Shown piece by piece: positions 34,991-43,576 of a DNA stretch of 64,000 nucleotides. The notes beneath the pieces are model-generated. The model was not told the DNA's origin. It worked only from the letters and a program-made list of their open reading frames with translations, and ran no database searches. How positions within the stretch are numbered: position 1 is the first letter of the stretch; each line of letters opens with the position of its first letter. The stretch spans positions 1 to 64,000 of the forward strand of contig JAKSOF010000006.1 in the NCBI GenBank assembly GCA_024405735.1, written 5' to 3'. The stretch comes from Victivallaceae bacterium (GTDB lineage: Bacteria; Verrucomicrobiota; Lentisphaeria; Victivallales; Victivallaceae). The translations under genes and the position numbers were made by a program.

Positions 34991-35138
34991 TTCGCCATAG
35001 AATTTTTTCAGGAGGGATTGCCCGCGTTACCAACGCGGGGCGAACTTACTGATTGATACCGCTCCCGGCAAAGGAACGGACGATCCGGCGTTTTGAATTT
35101 TTCATATTTTATTTTTTATTTTTTTAGGACAACATATC
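34991..35138 (+). other. thrS leader with GC hairpin
   Basis: CCCGCGTT (35021-35028) and AACGCGGG (35032-35039) form a tight hairpin after an AGGAGG sequence, then a T-rich tract (35101-35127) leads to AGGACA and the thrS ATG. No T-box is seen and no promoter of the usual form is obvious. A tiny open frame inside has too short a ribosome-site spacing to be called. Confidence 0.4.
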
Positions 35139-36863
35139 ATGGCAAACTTTGATCTTTCGACGATCCGCCACAGCGCCGCGCACGTGATGGCGGCGGCGGT
35201 CAAACAACTTTATCCCGATGCCAAATTCGACATCGGTCCGGCGACCGAAAACGGTTTTTATTACGATTTCGACATGGAGCATCATCTCGTCACCGAGGAT
35301 CTCAAGGCGATCGAGAAACTGATGAAAAAACTGATCGGCCGCAAGATCGCTTTCGAGCGTTTCGAGACCAGCCGCGACGAGGCGAAAAAACTGCTTGAGG
35401 GACAGACCTACAAACTGGAGCGTCTTTCCGACATTGAGGAAGGCAGTCCCATCAGTTTCTACCGCACGGGCGATTATCTCGACCTCTGCCGCGGTCCCCA
35501 CGTCGACAACACGGGCGACATCGGCGCGGTCAAACTGATGAGCGTCGCGGGCAGTTATTTCCGCGGCGATGAAAAAAATCCGATGCTTCAGCGCGTCTAC
35601 GGCACCGCCTTTGCGACGCAGGAGGAATTGGATTCCTACCTCAAGCAGATGGAGGAAGCCGCCAAGCGCGATCACCGCAAACTCGGCACCGAACTGGATC
35701 TTTTCGGTTTCTCCGACAACGTCGGTCCCGGTCTCGTTTTGTGGCATCCGAAAGGCGCGCTGATCCGCCACCTGATCGAAACTTACTGGAAAGACGAGCA
35801 CTACAAAAACGGCTATCAGTTGCTCTACACTCCCCACATCGGGCAGAGCCTCCTCTGGGAAACCAGCGGGCATCTCGATTTCTACCGCGAGAGCATGTAC
35901 TCCTCGATGGAGATCGACGAGCGCAACTACTACGTCAAACCGATGAACTGCCCCTTCCACATCGAAGTTTACCGCTCCAAACTGCGCAGTTACCGCGAAC
36001 TGCCGCTGCGCTGGGCGGAGCTCGGCACCGTCTACCGCTATGAAAAATCGGGCGCGCTCCACGGTCTGATGCGCGTGCGCGGCTTCACGCAGGACGATTC
36101 GCACATCATCTGCACGCCGGAGTCGATCGAGGAGGAGATCGCCGAAGTGCTCCGTTTCAGTCTGGCGATCAACCGCGCTTTCGGCTTCACCGACATCAAG
36201 CCCTACCTCTCGACCCGCCCCGCCAAGGCGGTCGGCGAGCCCGAGCGTTGGGAAAAGGCGATCGATTCGCTCCGCAAGGCGGTCGACAAGTGCGGTCTGC
36301 AATGCGAGGTCGACGAGGGCGGCGGCGCATTCTACGGTCCTAAGATCGACCTCAAGATCAAAGACGCGATCGGGCGCGAATGGCAGACGACGACGATCCA
36401 GTTCGATTTCAATCTGCCCGAACGCTTCGATATGACCTACATCGGCAAGGACGGACAGAAGCACCGTCCCTATATGGTGCACCGCGCGTTGCTCGGCTCG
36501 CTTGAGCGTTTCTTCGGCATCCTGATCGAGCATTACGCCGGGGCTTTCCCGCTCTGGCTGGCGCCGGAGCAGGCGCGCATCCTGCCGGTTTCCGAAGCGC
36601 AGCTGGACAAGGCGATGGCGATGCGCGATGCGATGCGCAAACAGGGTTTCCGCGTCGAGGTCGACGATCAGTCCGCCGGGCTGGGCGCCAAGATCCGCGC
36701 CGCGCGTCAGGAGCGTCTGCCCTACATCCTCGTGCTCGGCGAACGCGAAGCGGCGACCGATGAGATCGCCGTCCGCAGCCGCCGCGAGGGCGAACTCGGC
36801 GCGATGAAACTGGATGCGCTGTTGAAAAAAATGTCCGAAGAGCTTGCAAACAAGAGCATTTAG
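35139..36863 (+). CDS. thrS: Threonyl-tRNA synthetase lacking the TGS domain
   Basis: Charges tRNA-Thr. The 574-residue protein is ~65 residues shorter than E. coli ThrS because the N-terminal TGS domain is absent; it starts directly at the editing domain with the zinc motif RHSAAHVM (HxxxH) and YLDLCRGPHV. The class II catalytic core has VKPMNCPFHIEVYRS, LHGLMRVRGFTQDD and LLGSLERFFGILIEHYAGAFPLWLAPEQ, then an anticodon-binding domain. No TGS fragment is seen upstream in any frame. Confidence 0.95.
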   Translation: MANFDLSTIRHSAAHVMAAAVKQLYPDAKFDIGPATENGFYYDFDMEHHLVTEDLKAIEKLMKKLIGRKIAFERFETSRDEAKKLLEGQTYKLERLSDIEEGSPISFYRTGDYLDLCRGPHVDNTGDIGAVKLMSVAGSYFRGDEKNPMLQRVYGTAFATQEELDSYLKQMEEAAKRDHRKLGTELDLFGFSDNVGPGLVLWHPKGALIRHLIETYWKDEHYKNGYQLLYTPHIGQSLLWETSGHLDFYRESMYSSMEIDERNYYVKPMNCPFHIEVYRSKLRSYRELPLRWAELGTVYRYEKSGALHGLMRVRGFTQDDSHIICTPESIEEEIAEVLRFSLAINRAFGFTDIKPYLSTRPAKAVGEPERWEKAIDSLRKAVDKCGLQCEVDEGGGAFYGPKIDLKIKDAIGREWQTTTIQFDFNLPERFDMTYIGKDGQKHRPYMVHRALLGSLERFFGILIEHYAGAFPLWLAPEQARILPVSEAQLDKAMAMRDAMRKQGFRVEVDDQSAGLGAKIRAARQERLPYILVLGEREAATDEIAVRSRREGELGAMKLDALLKKMSEELANKSI

Positions 36864-36880
36864 CAGTATGTTATAAACAC

Positions 36881-36903
36881 GGCGCGGCGGAAATTGCCGC
36901 GCC
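36881..36903 (+). other. Hairpin between thrS and infC
   Basis: GGCGCGGC (36881-36888) pairs with GCCGCGCC (36896-36903) around a 7-nt loop. It is followed by an A-rich stretch rather than a T-run, so it may be a weak terminator of thrS or part of the infC leader. Confidence 0.4.
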
Positions 36904-36975
36904 AAAATAAAATAAAAACAATTTTTTGCGCAATGCCGACGGATTTTTCCGGCGGCGAAAAAGGAGGGTAGTCTT

Positions 36976-37488
36976 ATAGCTAAGTTACTGAAACCGAACG
37001 ATCGCAGCATCCAGCTCACCGACGTGCGTCTGATCGGCGCCAATGGCGAGCAAATGGGTGTCGTCCCCTATTCCCGTGCCAAGGAATTGGCGGCGGAAGC
37101 GCGACTGGATCTGATGCTGGTATCCGACCACTCGGTGCCCCCCGTGGTGCGGATCATGGATTTCGGCAAACTTCGCTATGAGCAGAAAAAGAACCTCAAG
37201 GCGCAGCGCAAAAACACGATCGCGCAGAAACTCAAGGAAGTCAAGTTTCATATCAACATCGATCAGCACGATTATGAGACAAAAATGAAAAAAGCGCTTG
37301 ACTTTTTGGAAAAAAAGTGTAAATTAAAGATCACGCTCGCGATGAGAGGTCGTGAAATGGCGCATCAGGATATGGGATTCCAGTTGATCAATCAGGTCAT
37401 GACGGATCTCGCTCCTTACGGCGACGCCAGCGGCGCTCCCAAGTTGGAAGGGCGTAATATCAGTGTCAATTTCGCACCCAAAGCGTAG
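36976..37488 (+). CDS. infC: Translation initiation factor IF-3 (AUA start)
   Basis: IF-3 checks start codons and keeps 30S subunits free. From the AUA at 36976 the 170-residue product begins with a lysine/leucine-rich KLLKPNDRSIQLTDVRLIGANGE segment, the normal IF-3 N-terminus; a GTG at 37024 would drop 16 conserved residues. An AAGGAGGG site lies 8 nt before the AUA. Non-AUG starts are the rule for infC and serve its own repression, since IF-3 rejects weak codons. The conserved middle (VVRIMDFGKLRYEQKK) and C-terminal half (MRGREMAHQDMGF) are intact. rpmI and rplT follow. Confidence 0.93.
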   Translation: MAKLLKPNDRSIQLTDVRLIGANGEQMGVVPYSRAKELAAEARLDLMLVSDHSVPPVVRIMDFGKLRYEQKKNLKAQRKNTIAQKLKEVKFHINIDQHDYETKMKKALDFLEKKCKLKITLAMRGREMAHQDMGFQLINQVMTDLAPYGDASGAPKLEGRNISVNFAPKA

Positions 37489-37571
37489 TGCGGAGATCAC
37501 GCCGCAGTCCGGTAGCATTGACCGGCTCGGTTCAACCAGTGCAAAAGCACAAAAAGTAAGGAAAAGTAACA

Positions 37572-37772
37572 ATGCCGAAACTCAAAACGAGAAAATGTGC
37601 CGCCAAGCGGCTCAAGGAAACCGGTACCGGTAAATTCCGGCACCACAAGGCGGGTGCCCGTCACCTCAAGAGCAGCAAGAATGCCAAGCGCAAGATGAAT
37701 CTGCGTCAGGACGCGCCGGTCTCCTCCGCCGAGAAGAGCCGCATCAAGTCCGCGCTTCCGTACGGTCTGTAA
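37572..37772 (+). CDS. rpmI: Ribosomal protein L35
   Basis: A 66-residue basic large-subunit protein: MPKLKTRKCAAKRLKETGTGK at the start, HHKAGARHL in the middle and an end rich in Arg/Lys. 83 bp after infC; standard infC-rpmI-rplT order. Confidence 0.96.
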   Translation: MPKLKTRKCAAKRLKETGTGKFRHHKAGARHLKSSKNAKRKMNLRQDAPVSSAEKSRIKSALPYGL

Positions 37773-37791
37773 TTAAAGGGAGGATTTCATT

Positions 37792-38142
37792 ATGTCTCGA
37801 GTCACTTTTGCAGTTCCCTCCCGCAAGCGTCGCAAGCGCGTGCTGGAGCGTGCCAAGGGTTTTTACGGCAACAGCAGCCGCAACATCCGTACCGCGTATG
37901 ATGCCGTCGACAAGGCGTTGACCCATTCCTACGAGGGCCGCAAGCAGAAAAAACGGCAGTACCGCGGTTTGTGGATCGTGCGTATCAACGCCGCCTGCCG
38001 CGAATTGAACGTCAACTACAGCCGATTTATGAACGCCCTGAAAAAAGCCAATATCGAGTTGAACCGCAAGGTCTTGGCCGATTTGGCGGTGCGCGAGCCC
38101 GCCCAGTTCAAGGCGCTGGTGGAAAAAGTCACGCAGGCTTAA
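37792..38142 (+). CDS. rplT: Ribosomal protein L20
   Basis: A 116-residue basic protein needed early in 50S assembly; in several bacteria it represses rpmI-rplT. The sequence has [31 protein letters not shown] and [26 protein letters not shown] terminator follows. Confidence 0.97.
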   Translation: MSRVTFAVPSRKRRKRVLERAKGFYGNSSRNIRTAYDAVDKALTHSYEGRKQKKRQYRGLWIVRINAACRELNVNYSRFMNALKKANIELNRKVLADLAVREPAQFKALVEKVTQA

Positions 38143-38169
38143 TCCGCCCCGGCTTTGTTCACGATTGAG

Positions 38170-38217
38170 ACAGCTTGATATTGGCGCAAATGCCAATTTC
38201 AAGCTGTTTTATCTTTT
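38170..38217 (+). terminator. Terminator after rplT
   Basis: ACAGCTTGA (38170-38178) pairs with TCAAGCTGT (38199-38207); an inner ATTGGC/GCCAAT stem extends it. TTTTATCTTTTT follows. pheS starts 17 bp later, so some read-through is likely. Confidence 0.8.
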
Positions 38218-38233
38218 TATCAGGTAAAAGGTT

Positions 38234-39253
38234 ATGAATAAGATCATCGAAGCAATCAACGAGGCCGTCGAAAAAGCGCAACTGCGCGCTTCCGGTGCCG
38301 CCGCCGTCGCGGACTTGGAGCAGATCCGGATCGACTATCTCGGGCGCAACGGGCTTTTCCCCGAATTGTCGCGCCAGATGGGGAGCGTCCCCCCCGAAGA
38401 ACGCAAGGAAACGGGCCGCGCTTTCAATGCCGGACGGGAAGCCATCCAGAAGGCGATGGACGACGCCGGAAAACGGCTCAACGCCGGAAAAAGCGAAACG
38501 TTTACCGGCATCGACGTCACGTTGCCGGGCCGTACGCCCCGCACCGGACACCGTCACCCGATCAGCCAGCTCGCCGACGAATGCGTCGCCATTTTCAGCC
38601 GTCTCGGCTTCACGGCGATGGAGGGGCCGGAGCTGGAGGACATTTACCACAATTTCGATGCCCTCAACACCCCGGCGGATCACCCATCCAGGGATATGCA
38701 GGACACCTTTTACCTCACCGACGGCAGGATCTTGCGTTCGCAGACCTCTCCCGTCCAGATCCGCGTGATGGAAACTCACGAACCCCCGGTGCGCATCGTC
38801 GCTCCCGGCCGCGTTTTCCGCCGCGACACGCCCGATGCGACCCACGGGATGAATTTCCACCAGATCGAAGGGCTTTACATCGACCGCGACGTTTCGCTCG
38901 CCGATCTCAAAAGCGTTTTGCAGTATTTCGCCCGCGAGATGTTCGGCAAGGATGTCAAGATCCGTCTGCGTCCCCACTTTTTCCCTTTCACCGAGCCGAG
39001 CGTCGAATATGATTTCTCCTGCGTCGTCTGCGGGGGCAAAGGGTGCAATGTCTGCAAAAATTCCGGTTGGATCGAGATCGCCGGCGCCGGCATGGTCGAT
39101 CCCAACGTCCTGAAAACCGTCGGTTACGATCCCGAGGTGTGGAGCGGTTACGCTTTCGGTCTCGGCATCGAAAGGCTCGCGATGCTCCGCAATCACATTC
39201 CAGATCTGCGTCTGCTCTACGACAACGACGTCCGTTTCCTGCAACAATTTTAA
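38234..39253 (+). CDS. pheS: Phenylalanyl-tRNA synthetase alpha chain
   Basis: The catalytic chain of the alpha2-beta2 enzyme. The 339-residue class II protein has a helical N-terminus, LPGRTPRTGHRHPISQ, AFTVGLD-like core blocks (DATHGMNFHQIEGLYID, RLRPHFFPFTEPSVEYDFSC) and the end YAFGLGIERLAMLRN. A CxxC pair in VVCGGKGCNVC lies in the catalytic domain. pheT follows at 18 bp. Confidence 0.97.
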   Translation: MNKIIEAINEAVEKAQLRASGAAAVADLEQIRIDYLGRNGLFPELSRQMGSVPPEERKETGRAFNAGREAIQKAMDDAGKRLNAGKSETFTGIDVTLPGRTPRTGHRHPISQLADECVAIFSRLGFTAMEGPELEDIYHNFDALNTPADHPSRDMQDTFYLTDGRILRSQTSPVQIRVMETHEPPVRIVAPGRVFRRDTPDATHGMNFHQIEGLYIDRDVSLADLKSVLQYFAREMFGKDVKIRLRPHFFPFTEPSVEYDFSCVVCGGKGCNVCKNSGWIEIAGAGMVDPNVLKTVGYDPEVWSGYAFGLGIERLAMLRNHIPDLRLLYDNDVRFLQQF

Positions 39254-39271
39254 GGCAGTGAGGTCTCTTTT

Positions 39272-41671
39272 ATGAATATCTCCCGTGAATGGCTCAGTCA
39301 ATACGTCGCGCTCAACTGCGACGATGCGACGCTCTGCCGCAAATTGACGACTGCCGGTATCGAAGTCGAAAAAGTCGAGAGCGATTCGACCGTTCCCGCC
39401 GGGGTCGTCGCCGCCAGGATCCTCGACCGGCAAACCCATCCCAATTCCGATCACCTCTCGGTCTGTCAGGTGACGGACGGCACGGAAACGCTTCAGATCG
39501 TCTGCGGCGCGCCCAACTGTGACGCGGGCAAAATCGTACCGCTCGCCAAGATCGGTACGGTTTTTCACACGCCGGAAGGCGACTTCAAGATCAAGAAATC
39601 GAAACTCCGCGGCGTGGAATCCAGCGGTATGATGTGTAGCGCCGCCGAACTCGGCATTTCCGACGACAATTCGGGATTGATGATCCTCGACGAATCGGTC
39701 GCCCCCGGTACATCGGTCGCCGATCTCTACCGCGGCGACACCCGCATCGAAGTCGAAGTGACCCCCAACCGTCCCGACTGGCTCTCGATGTACGGCATCG
39801 CCCGCGACGTCAGTTGTCTGCTGAATGAAAAAGCGCGTCTGCCCGAAGTGAAACTTGAGGAAAGCTCCGTCGAAAACAACGCTCTTGTCACCGTCGAAGC
39901 GCCGGATCTCTGTCCGCGCTACATCGGCAGGCTGATCCGAAACGTCAAAATCGCGCCGTCCCCCGCGTGGCTCGTCCGCCGTCTGGAGAGCGTGGGGTTG
40001 CGCGCGATCAACAATGTCGTCGATGTCACCAACTTCGTGATGATGGAGCTGGGACAGCCGCTTCACGCATTCGACCTTGCGAAACTTTCCGGCGGGCGCG
40101 TTATCGCGCGCCGCGCCAAAGCGGGAGAAAAGATCACAACGCTCGACGGCAGGGAATTCACGCTCTCAAGCGACAATCTCGTCATCGCCGACGACACCAA
40201 ACCGATGGCGCTCGCCGGGATCATGGGCGGCGAAAATTCCTGCGTTTCCGACACAACGACCGATATTCTGCTTGAAAGCGCCGTTTTCAACGCCTCCAAC
40301 ATCCGTTTCTCGTCGCGTCGGCTCGGGATCTCGACCGATGCAAGTTACCGCTATGAGCGCGGCGTCGATTTCGATATGGCGGAATTCGCCAGCCGCCGCG
40401 CGGCGCAGTTGATCCTCGAAACGGCGGGCGGAAGCGAAGTGTGCGCGCCCTGTGAAAAGAGCGCAGGGCGTCCGGAGGAACCGGTCATTGTCTGCCGCTT
40501 TGAACGCATCCGCAAACTCATCGGCACACCGACGACGAATGAAGAAATGGTCGATATTTTCCGCAAGCTCCATCTGAAAGTCGATGAGATTTCGGAAAAC
40601 AGCTGCCGCGTCACCGCGCCGCTTTTCCGCCTCGACCTCACCCGCGAAGCCGACCTCGCCGAAGAAGTCGCGCGCATCAACGGGCTCGATCAGGTGCCGG
40701 AGATCCCGGTCAAAGGCACGGTCTGCCATCCGGTGACGGAAGACGCCTACCGTAAACTCAAAAGCATCCGCGACGCGGTGATCGACGCCGGTTTCACCGA
40801 ATGCGTCAATTACAGCATCATCGGCAACGCGACCGCGCTCAGCGACGGCCGCTTTGAGGAAAGCGACCTCGTCAAACTCGCCAATCCGCTCAGTCCCGAA
40901 GTCGCCGTGATGCGTCCGAGCCTTTTCGGCACGATGCTCGGCACCGTCGAGCGCAACATCGCGCACGGCAACCGGGAACTCGCGCTTTTTGAATTCGGCA
41001 AGGCGTTTTGCGCCAACGCGCAAAAGTTTCCGGAGGAGCGGTTCGAATTGATGCTCCTTTTGTCGGGGCATCCCCATGCGGAGCGTTTCTCCGCCGAGGC
41101 GAAAGTCGAGTACGACTTTTTCGACATCAAGGGCGAGATCGAAGCGCTTTTCGCGCGTTTCGGCATCACCCGTTACCGTTTCGTCAAACTTGAAAACGAC
41201 AACCGCTTTGAAAAGGGTTTCGCCGCCAAAATCGAAATCGACGGCAAAACGGTCGGCGCAGTCGGCAAACTGGCGGAAAAATTCGTCACCTGGCGCAATG
41301 CTTCCGGAGTTTATTTCGCCCAGATCGAAGCGCAGGCTTTCTTTGACGCGGAGCGTTATGTGCGCCGCGCATTCAAGGCGTTGCCGCAATTTCCGGCGTC
41401 GAACCGCGACATCGCGATGCTCGCCCCGGCGGCGCTCAGCCACGCCGAGATCACGGATTTCATCCGCCGTTGTCGCGTCGAAAATCTCGAATCGGTGAAA
41501 CTCTTTGATATTTTCAGCGATGAGAAACTTGCCAGGGAAAATCTTTGCAGTATGGCGTACACGCTGACTTTCCGCCGCAGTGACCGTACCTTGACCGACG
41601 CCGAGATCAATCAGGCGGTCGACAAGTTGCGCGAAAGATTGGAAAAAGAACTGAAACTCACGTTAAGATAA
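39272..41671 (+). CDS. pheT: Phenylalanyl-tRNA synthetase beta chain
   Basis: The 799-residue partner of PheS with the expected domain order: N-terminal tRNA-binding-like fold (40-150, with LSVCQVTDGTETLQIVCGAPN), B3/B4 editing domain (200-380, with NNVVDVTNFVMMELGQPLHAFD), B5 domain (~400-470), catalytic-like core and C-terminal ferredoxin-fold anticodon domain (last ~90 residues, RRAFKALPQFPASNRDIA). Length is normal. Confidence 0.97.
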   Translation: MNISREWLSQYVALNCDDATLCRKLTTAGIEVEKVESDSTVPAGVVAARILDRQTHPNSDHLSVCQVTDGTETLQIVCGAPNCDAGKIVPLAKIGTVFHTPEGDFKIKKSKLRGVESSGMMCSAAELGISDDNSGLMILDESVAPGTSVADLYRGDTRIEVEVTPNRPDWLSMYGIARDVSCLLNEKARLPEVKLEESSVENNALVTVEAPDLCPRYIGRLIRNVKIAPSPAWLVRRLESVGLRAINNVVDVTNFVMMELGQPLHAFDLAKLSGGRVIARRAKAGEKITTLDGREFTLSSDNLVIADDTKPMALAGIMGGENSCVSDTTTDILLESAVFNASNIRFSSRRLGISTDASYRYERGVDFDMAEFASRRAAQLILETAGGSEVCAPCEKSAGRPEEPVIVCRFERIRKLIGTPTTNEEMVDIFRKLHLKVDEISENSCRVTAPLFRLDLTREADLAEEVARINGLDQVPEIPVKGTVCHPVTEDAYRKLKSIRDAVIDAGFTECVNYSIIGNATALSDGRFEESDLVKLANPLSPEVAVMRPSLFGTMLGTVERNIAHGNRELALFEFGKAFCANAQKFPEERFELMLLLSGHPHAERFSAEAKVEYDFFDIKGEIEALFARFGITRYRFVKLENDNRFEKGFAAKIEIDGKTVGAVGKLAEKFVTWRNASGVYFAQIEAQAFFDAERYVRRAFKALPQFPASNRDIAMLAPAALSHAEITDFIRRCRVENLESVKLFDIFSDEKLARENLCSMAYTLTFRRSDRTLTDAEINQAVDKLRERLEKELKLTLR

Positions 41672-41682
41672 GGAGTTCCATT

Positions 41683-42168
41683 ATGATCGACAAAGGCGTT
41701 ACCAAGGTTTTTGAAGGCGTTCTCGAAGCCAAAGGACTCAAATTCGGCATCGTCTGTGCCCGCTTCAACGAATTTTTCGTCAGCAAACTGCTGTCGGGGG
41801 CGGTGGATTGCATCACCCGGCACGGCGGCAAGGCGGACGACATCGCGGTCGCTTACGTGCCCGGTTCCTACGAGATCCCCTTCGCCGTCAAAAAGATGCT
41901 TCAGCTCAAGAAATTCGACGCCGTCATCGCGCTCGGCGTCGTCATTCAGGGTGCGACGCCCCACGCAAGTTACATCAACAACGAAGTCGCCAAGGGGCTG
42001 GCACAGCTTTCGCTTGAATTCGGCACCCCCGTCACTTACGGCATGATCACTGCGGAAAATCTCGATCAGGCGATCGAGCGCAGCGGCACCAAACAGGGCA
42101 ACAAGGGCGTCGACGCGGCGATGGCGGCGATCGAAATGGCGAATCTCTCGCGGGCGATCGGCAAATGA
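41683..42168 (+). CDS. ribH: 6,7-dimethyl-8-ribityllumazine synthase
   Basis: Makes lumazine, the last intermediate of riboflavin. The 161-residue protein has CARFNEFFVSKLLSGAVD, VPGSYEIPFAVKKM, ALGVVIQGATPHASYINNEVA and the late ITAENLDQAIERSGTKQGNKG. It overlaps nusB by 4 bp, the common ribH-nusB pairing. Confidence 0.97.
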   Translation: MIDKGVTKVFEGVLEAKGLKFGIVCARFNEFFVSKLLSGAVDCITRHGGKADDIAVAYVPGSYEIPFAVKKMLQLKKFDAVIALGVVIQGATPHASYINNEVAKGLAQLSLEFGTPVTYGMITAENLDQAIERSGTKQGNKGVDAAMAAIEMANLSRAIGK

Positions 42169-42644
42169 GCGGAGATCTTCAGGAGCACGACAACGAGATC
42201 CGGCCCCATTCCAAGCGGATGGGGCGGGAGATCGCGATGCAGTTTCTTTTTGCCTGCGAAATGAAAGAGGAGATCGCCGGAGCGGCGGCGTTCGACGATT
42301 TTTTTGAAACGGCGGGCAGTGTCTTTCAACTCAAGGATGACCGCCTGATGCGGCGCGCCAGGGAGTATGCGACGCATTTGTATCAGCAGGTGGAGCTTCA
42401 CCGCGAAGAGATCGACAAAATCATTGGCGCGCACTGTAAAAACTGGGATTTCGACCGGCTTTCCGGCGTCGACCGCAACTTGTTGCGCGTTGCCGTCGCC
42501 GAGATGAAATACTTTGAGGAAGTCCCCGCCGTCGTCAGCATCGACGAAGCGGTCGGCATCGCCCGCGACTATTCCGGCGCGGATTCCGGCAACTTCATCA
42601 ACGGGATGCTCAACGCGGTCAAAGACGCGGAAACGAAAGCGTAG
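42165..42644 (+). CDS. nusB: Transcription antitermination factor NusB
   Basis: NusB binds boxA RNA with S10 in rRNA antitermination. The 159-residue helical protein begins with RMGREIAMQFLFACEM and has RLSGVDRNLLRVAVAEMKYF, VSIDEAVGIARDYSGADSGNFINGMLNAV, both family signatures. Starts inside the ribH stop. Confidence 0.95.
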   Translation: MSGDLQEHDNEIRPHSKRMGREIAMQFLFACEMKEEIAGAAAFDDFFETAGSVFQLKDDRLMRRAREYATHLYQQVELHREEIDKIIGAHCKNWDFDRLSGVDRNLLRVAVAEMKYFEEVPAVVSIDEAVGIARDYSGADSGNFINGMLNAVKDAETKA

Positions 42645-42646
42645 AC

Positions 42647-43576
42647 ATGGGGCTTTTTGACTTATTCAAGCGCGGATTGCAAAAAAGCGCGACCAAGATC
42701 AGCCGCACTTTTGCCTCTCTGCTCGGCGGGATCAAAGTGAAATGCGCTTCCGATTTCGATGAATGGGAAGCGGCTCTCGTTTCCGCCGATTTCGGCGTCA
42801 AGGCGGCGCAGGCGCTCGTTTTCGATTTGCGCGACCGCTACGAACGCGGTTTGCTTCAGACCGACGTCGATCTCAAAGGCGCCTTGCGCGATGAAGTCTG
42901 CAAGCGTCTGCAAAAAAATATGCGTCCGATCCGCCACGCCGCCGAAGGGGAGCCTACCGTCATCCTTTTCGTCGGCGTCAACGGCAGCGGCAAGACGACT
43001 TCGATCGGCAAACTCGCCGCGAATCTCGTCGGCAAAGGTCACAAAGTCATCCTCGGCGCCTGCGACACCTTTCGCGCGGCGGCGGTCGAGCAACTCCAGC
43101 TCTGGGGCGAACGCTCCGGCGCCGAAGTCGTTGCCGCCCGTCACGGCGCCGATCCGGCAAGCGTCGCGTTTGATGCGACGCAGGCGGCGTTGAGCCGCAA
43201 AGCCGATTATCTGCTGATCGACACCGCCGGACGTCAGCAAAATCAGAAAGCGTTGATGGAGGAACTTGCCAAGATCCGCCGCTCCATCGCCAAACTTTAT
43301 CCCGCGGCGCCGCAGGAAGTGCTGATGACGGTCGATTCGACGCTCGGCGCCAACGTTTTGAGTCAGGCGCGGGAATTTTCCAAAAGTTGCGGTGTGACCG
43401 GACTTGTCCTTACTAAAATCGACGGTACGGGGCGCGGCGGAATGGCGCTCGCGCTCAACGAGGAATTCGATTTGCCGACCTTTTTCGTCGGTCTCGGCGA
43501 AGCGCCGGAGGATCTGCAGGAATTTTCTCCGCAAGCCTACGCCGACGCGCTCTTTGCGGAGGAGGAAGACCAATGA
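42647..43576 (+). CDS. ftsY: Signal recognition particle receptor FtsY
   Basis: The SRP receptor GTPase, which delivers translating ribosomes to the membrane. The 309-residue NG-domain form has GVNGSGKTTSIGKLAANL (G1), DTFRAAAVEQL, DTAGRQQNQKALMEEL (G3) and TKIDGTGRGGMALAL (G4/G5). The N-terminal acidic domain of E. coli FtsY is lacking, as in many bacteria. It starts 3 bp after nusB and overlaps ribD by 4 bp. Confidence 0.97.
   Translation: MGLFDLFKRGLQKSATKISRTFASLLGGIKVKCASDFDEWEAALVSADFGVKAAQALVFDLRDRYERGLLQTDVDLKGALRDEVCKRLQKNMRPIRHAAEGEPTVILFVGVNGSGKTTSIGKLAANLVGKGHKVILGACDTFRAAAVEQLQLWGERSGAEVVAARHGADPASVAFDATQAALSRKADYLLIDTAGRQQNQKALMEELAKIRRSIAKLYPAAPQEVLMTVDSTLGANVLSQAREFSKSCGVTGLVLTKIDGTGRGGMALALNEEFDLPTFFVGLGEAPEDLQEFSPQAYADALFAEEEDQ

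Noticed and set aside
35124-37043. 639-codon open frame opposite thrS
   Set aside because: Shadow of thrS, which carries all class II synthetase motifs.
37024-37488. infC starting at GTG 37024
   Set aside because: It removes 16 residues that belong to the conserved IF-3 N-terminus; the AUA at 36976 has a strong ribosome site.
38159-40066. 635-codon open frame opposite pheS-pheT
   Set aside because: Shadow of two well-marked synthetase genes; no family resemblance of its own.
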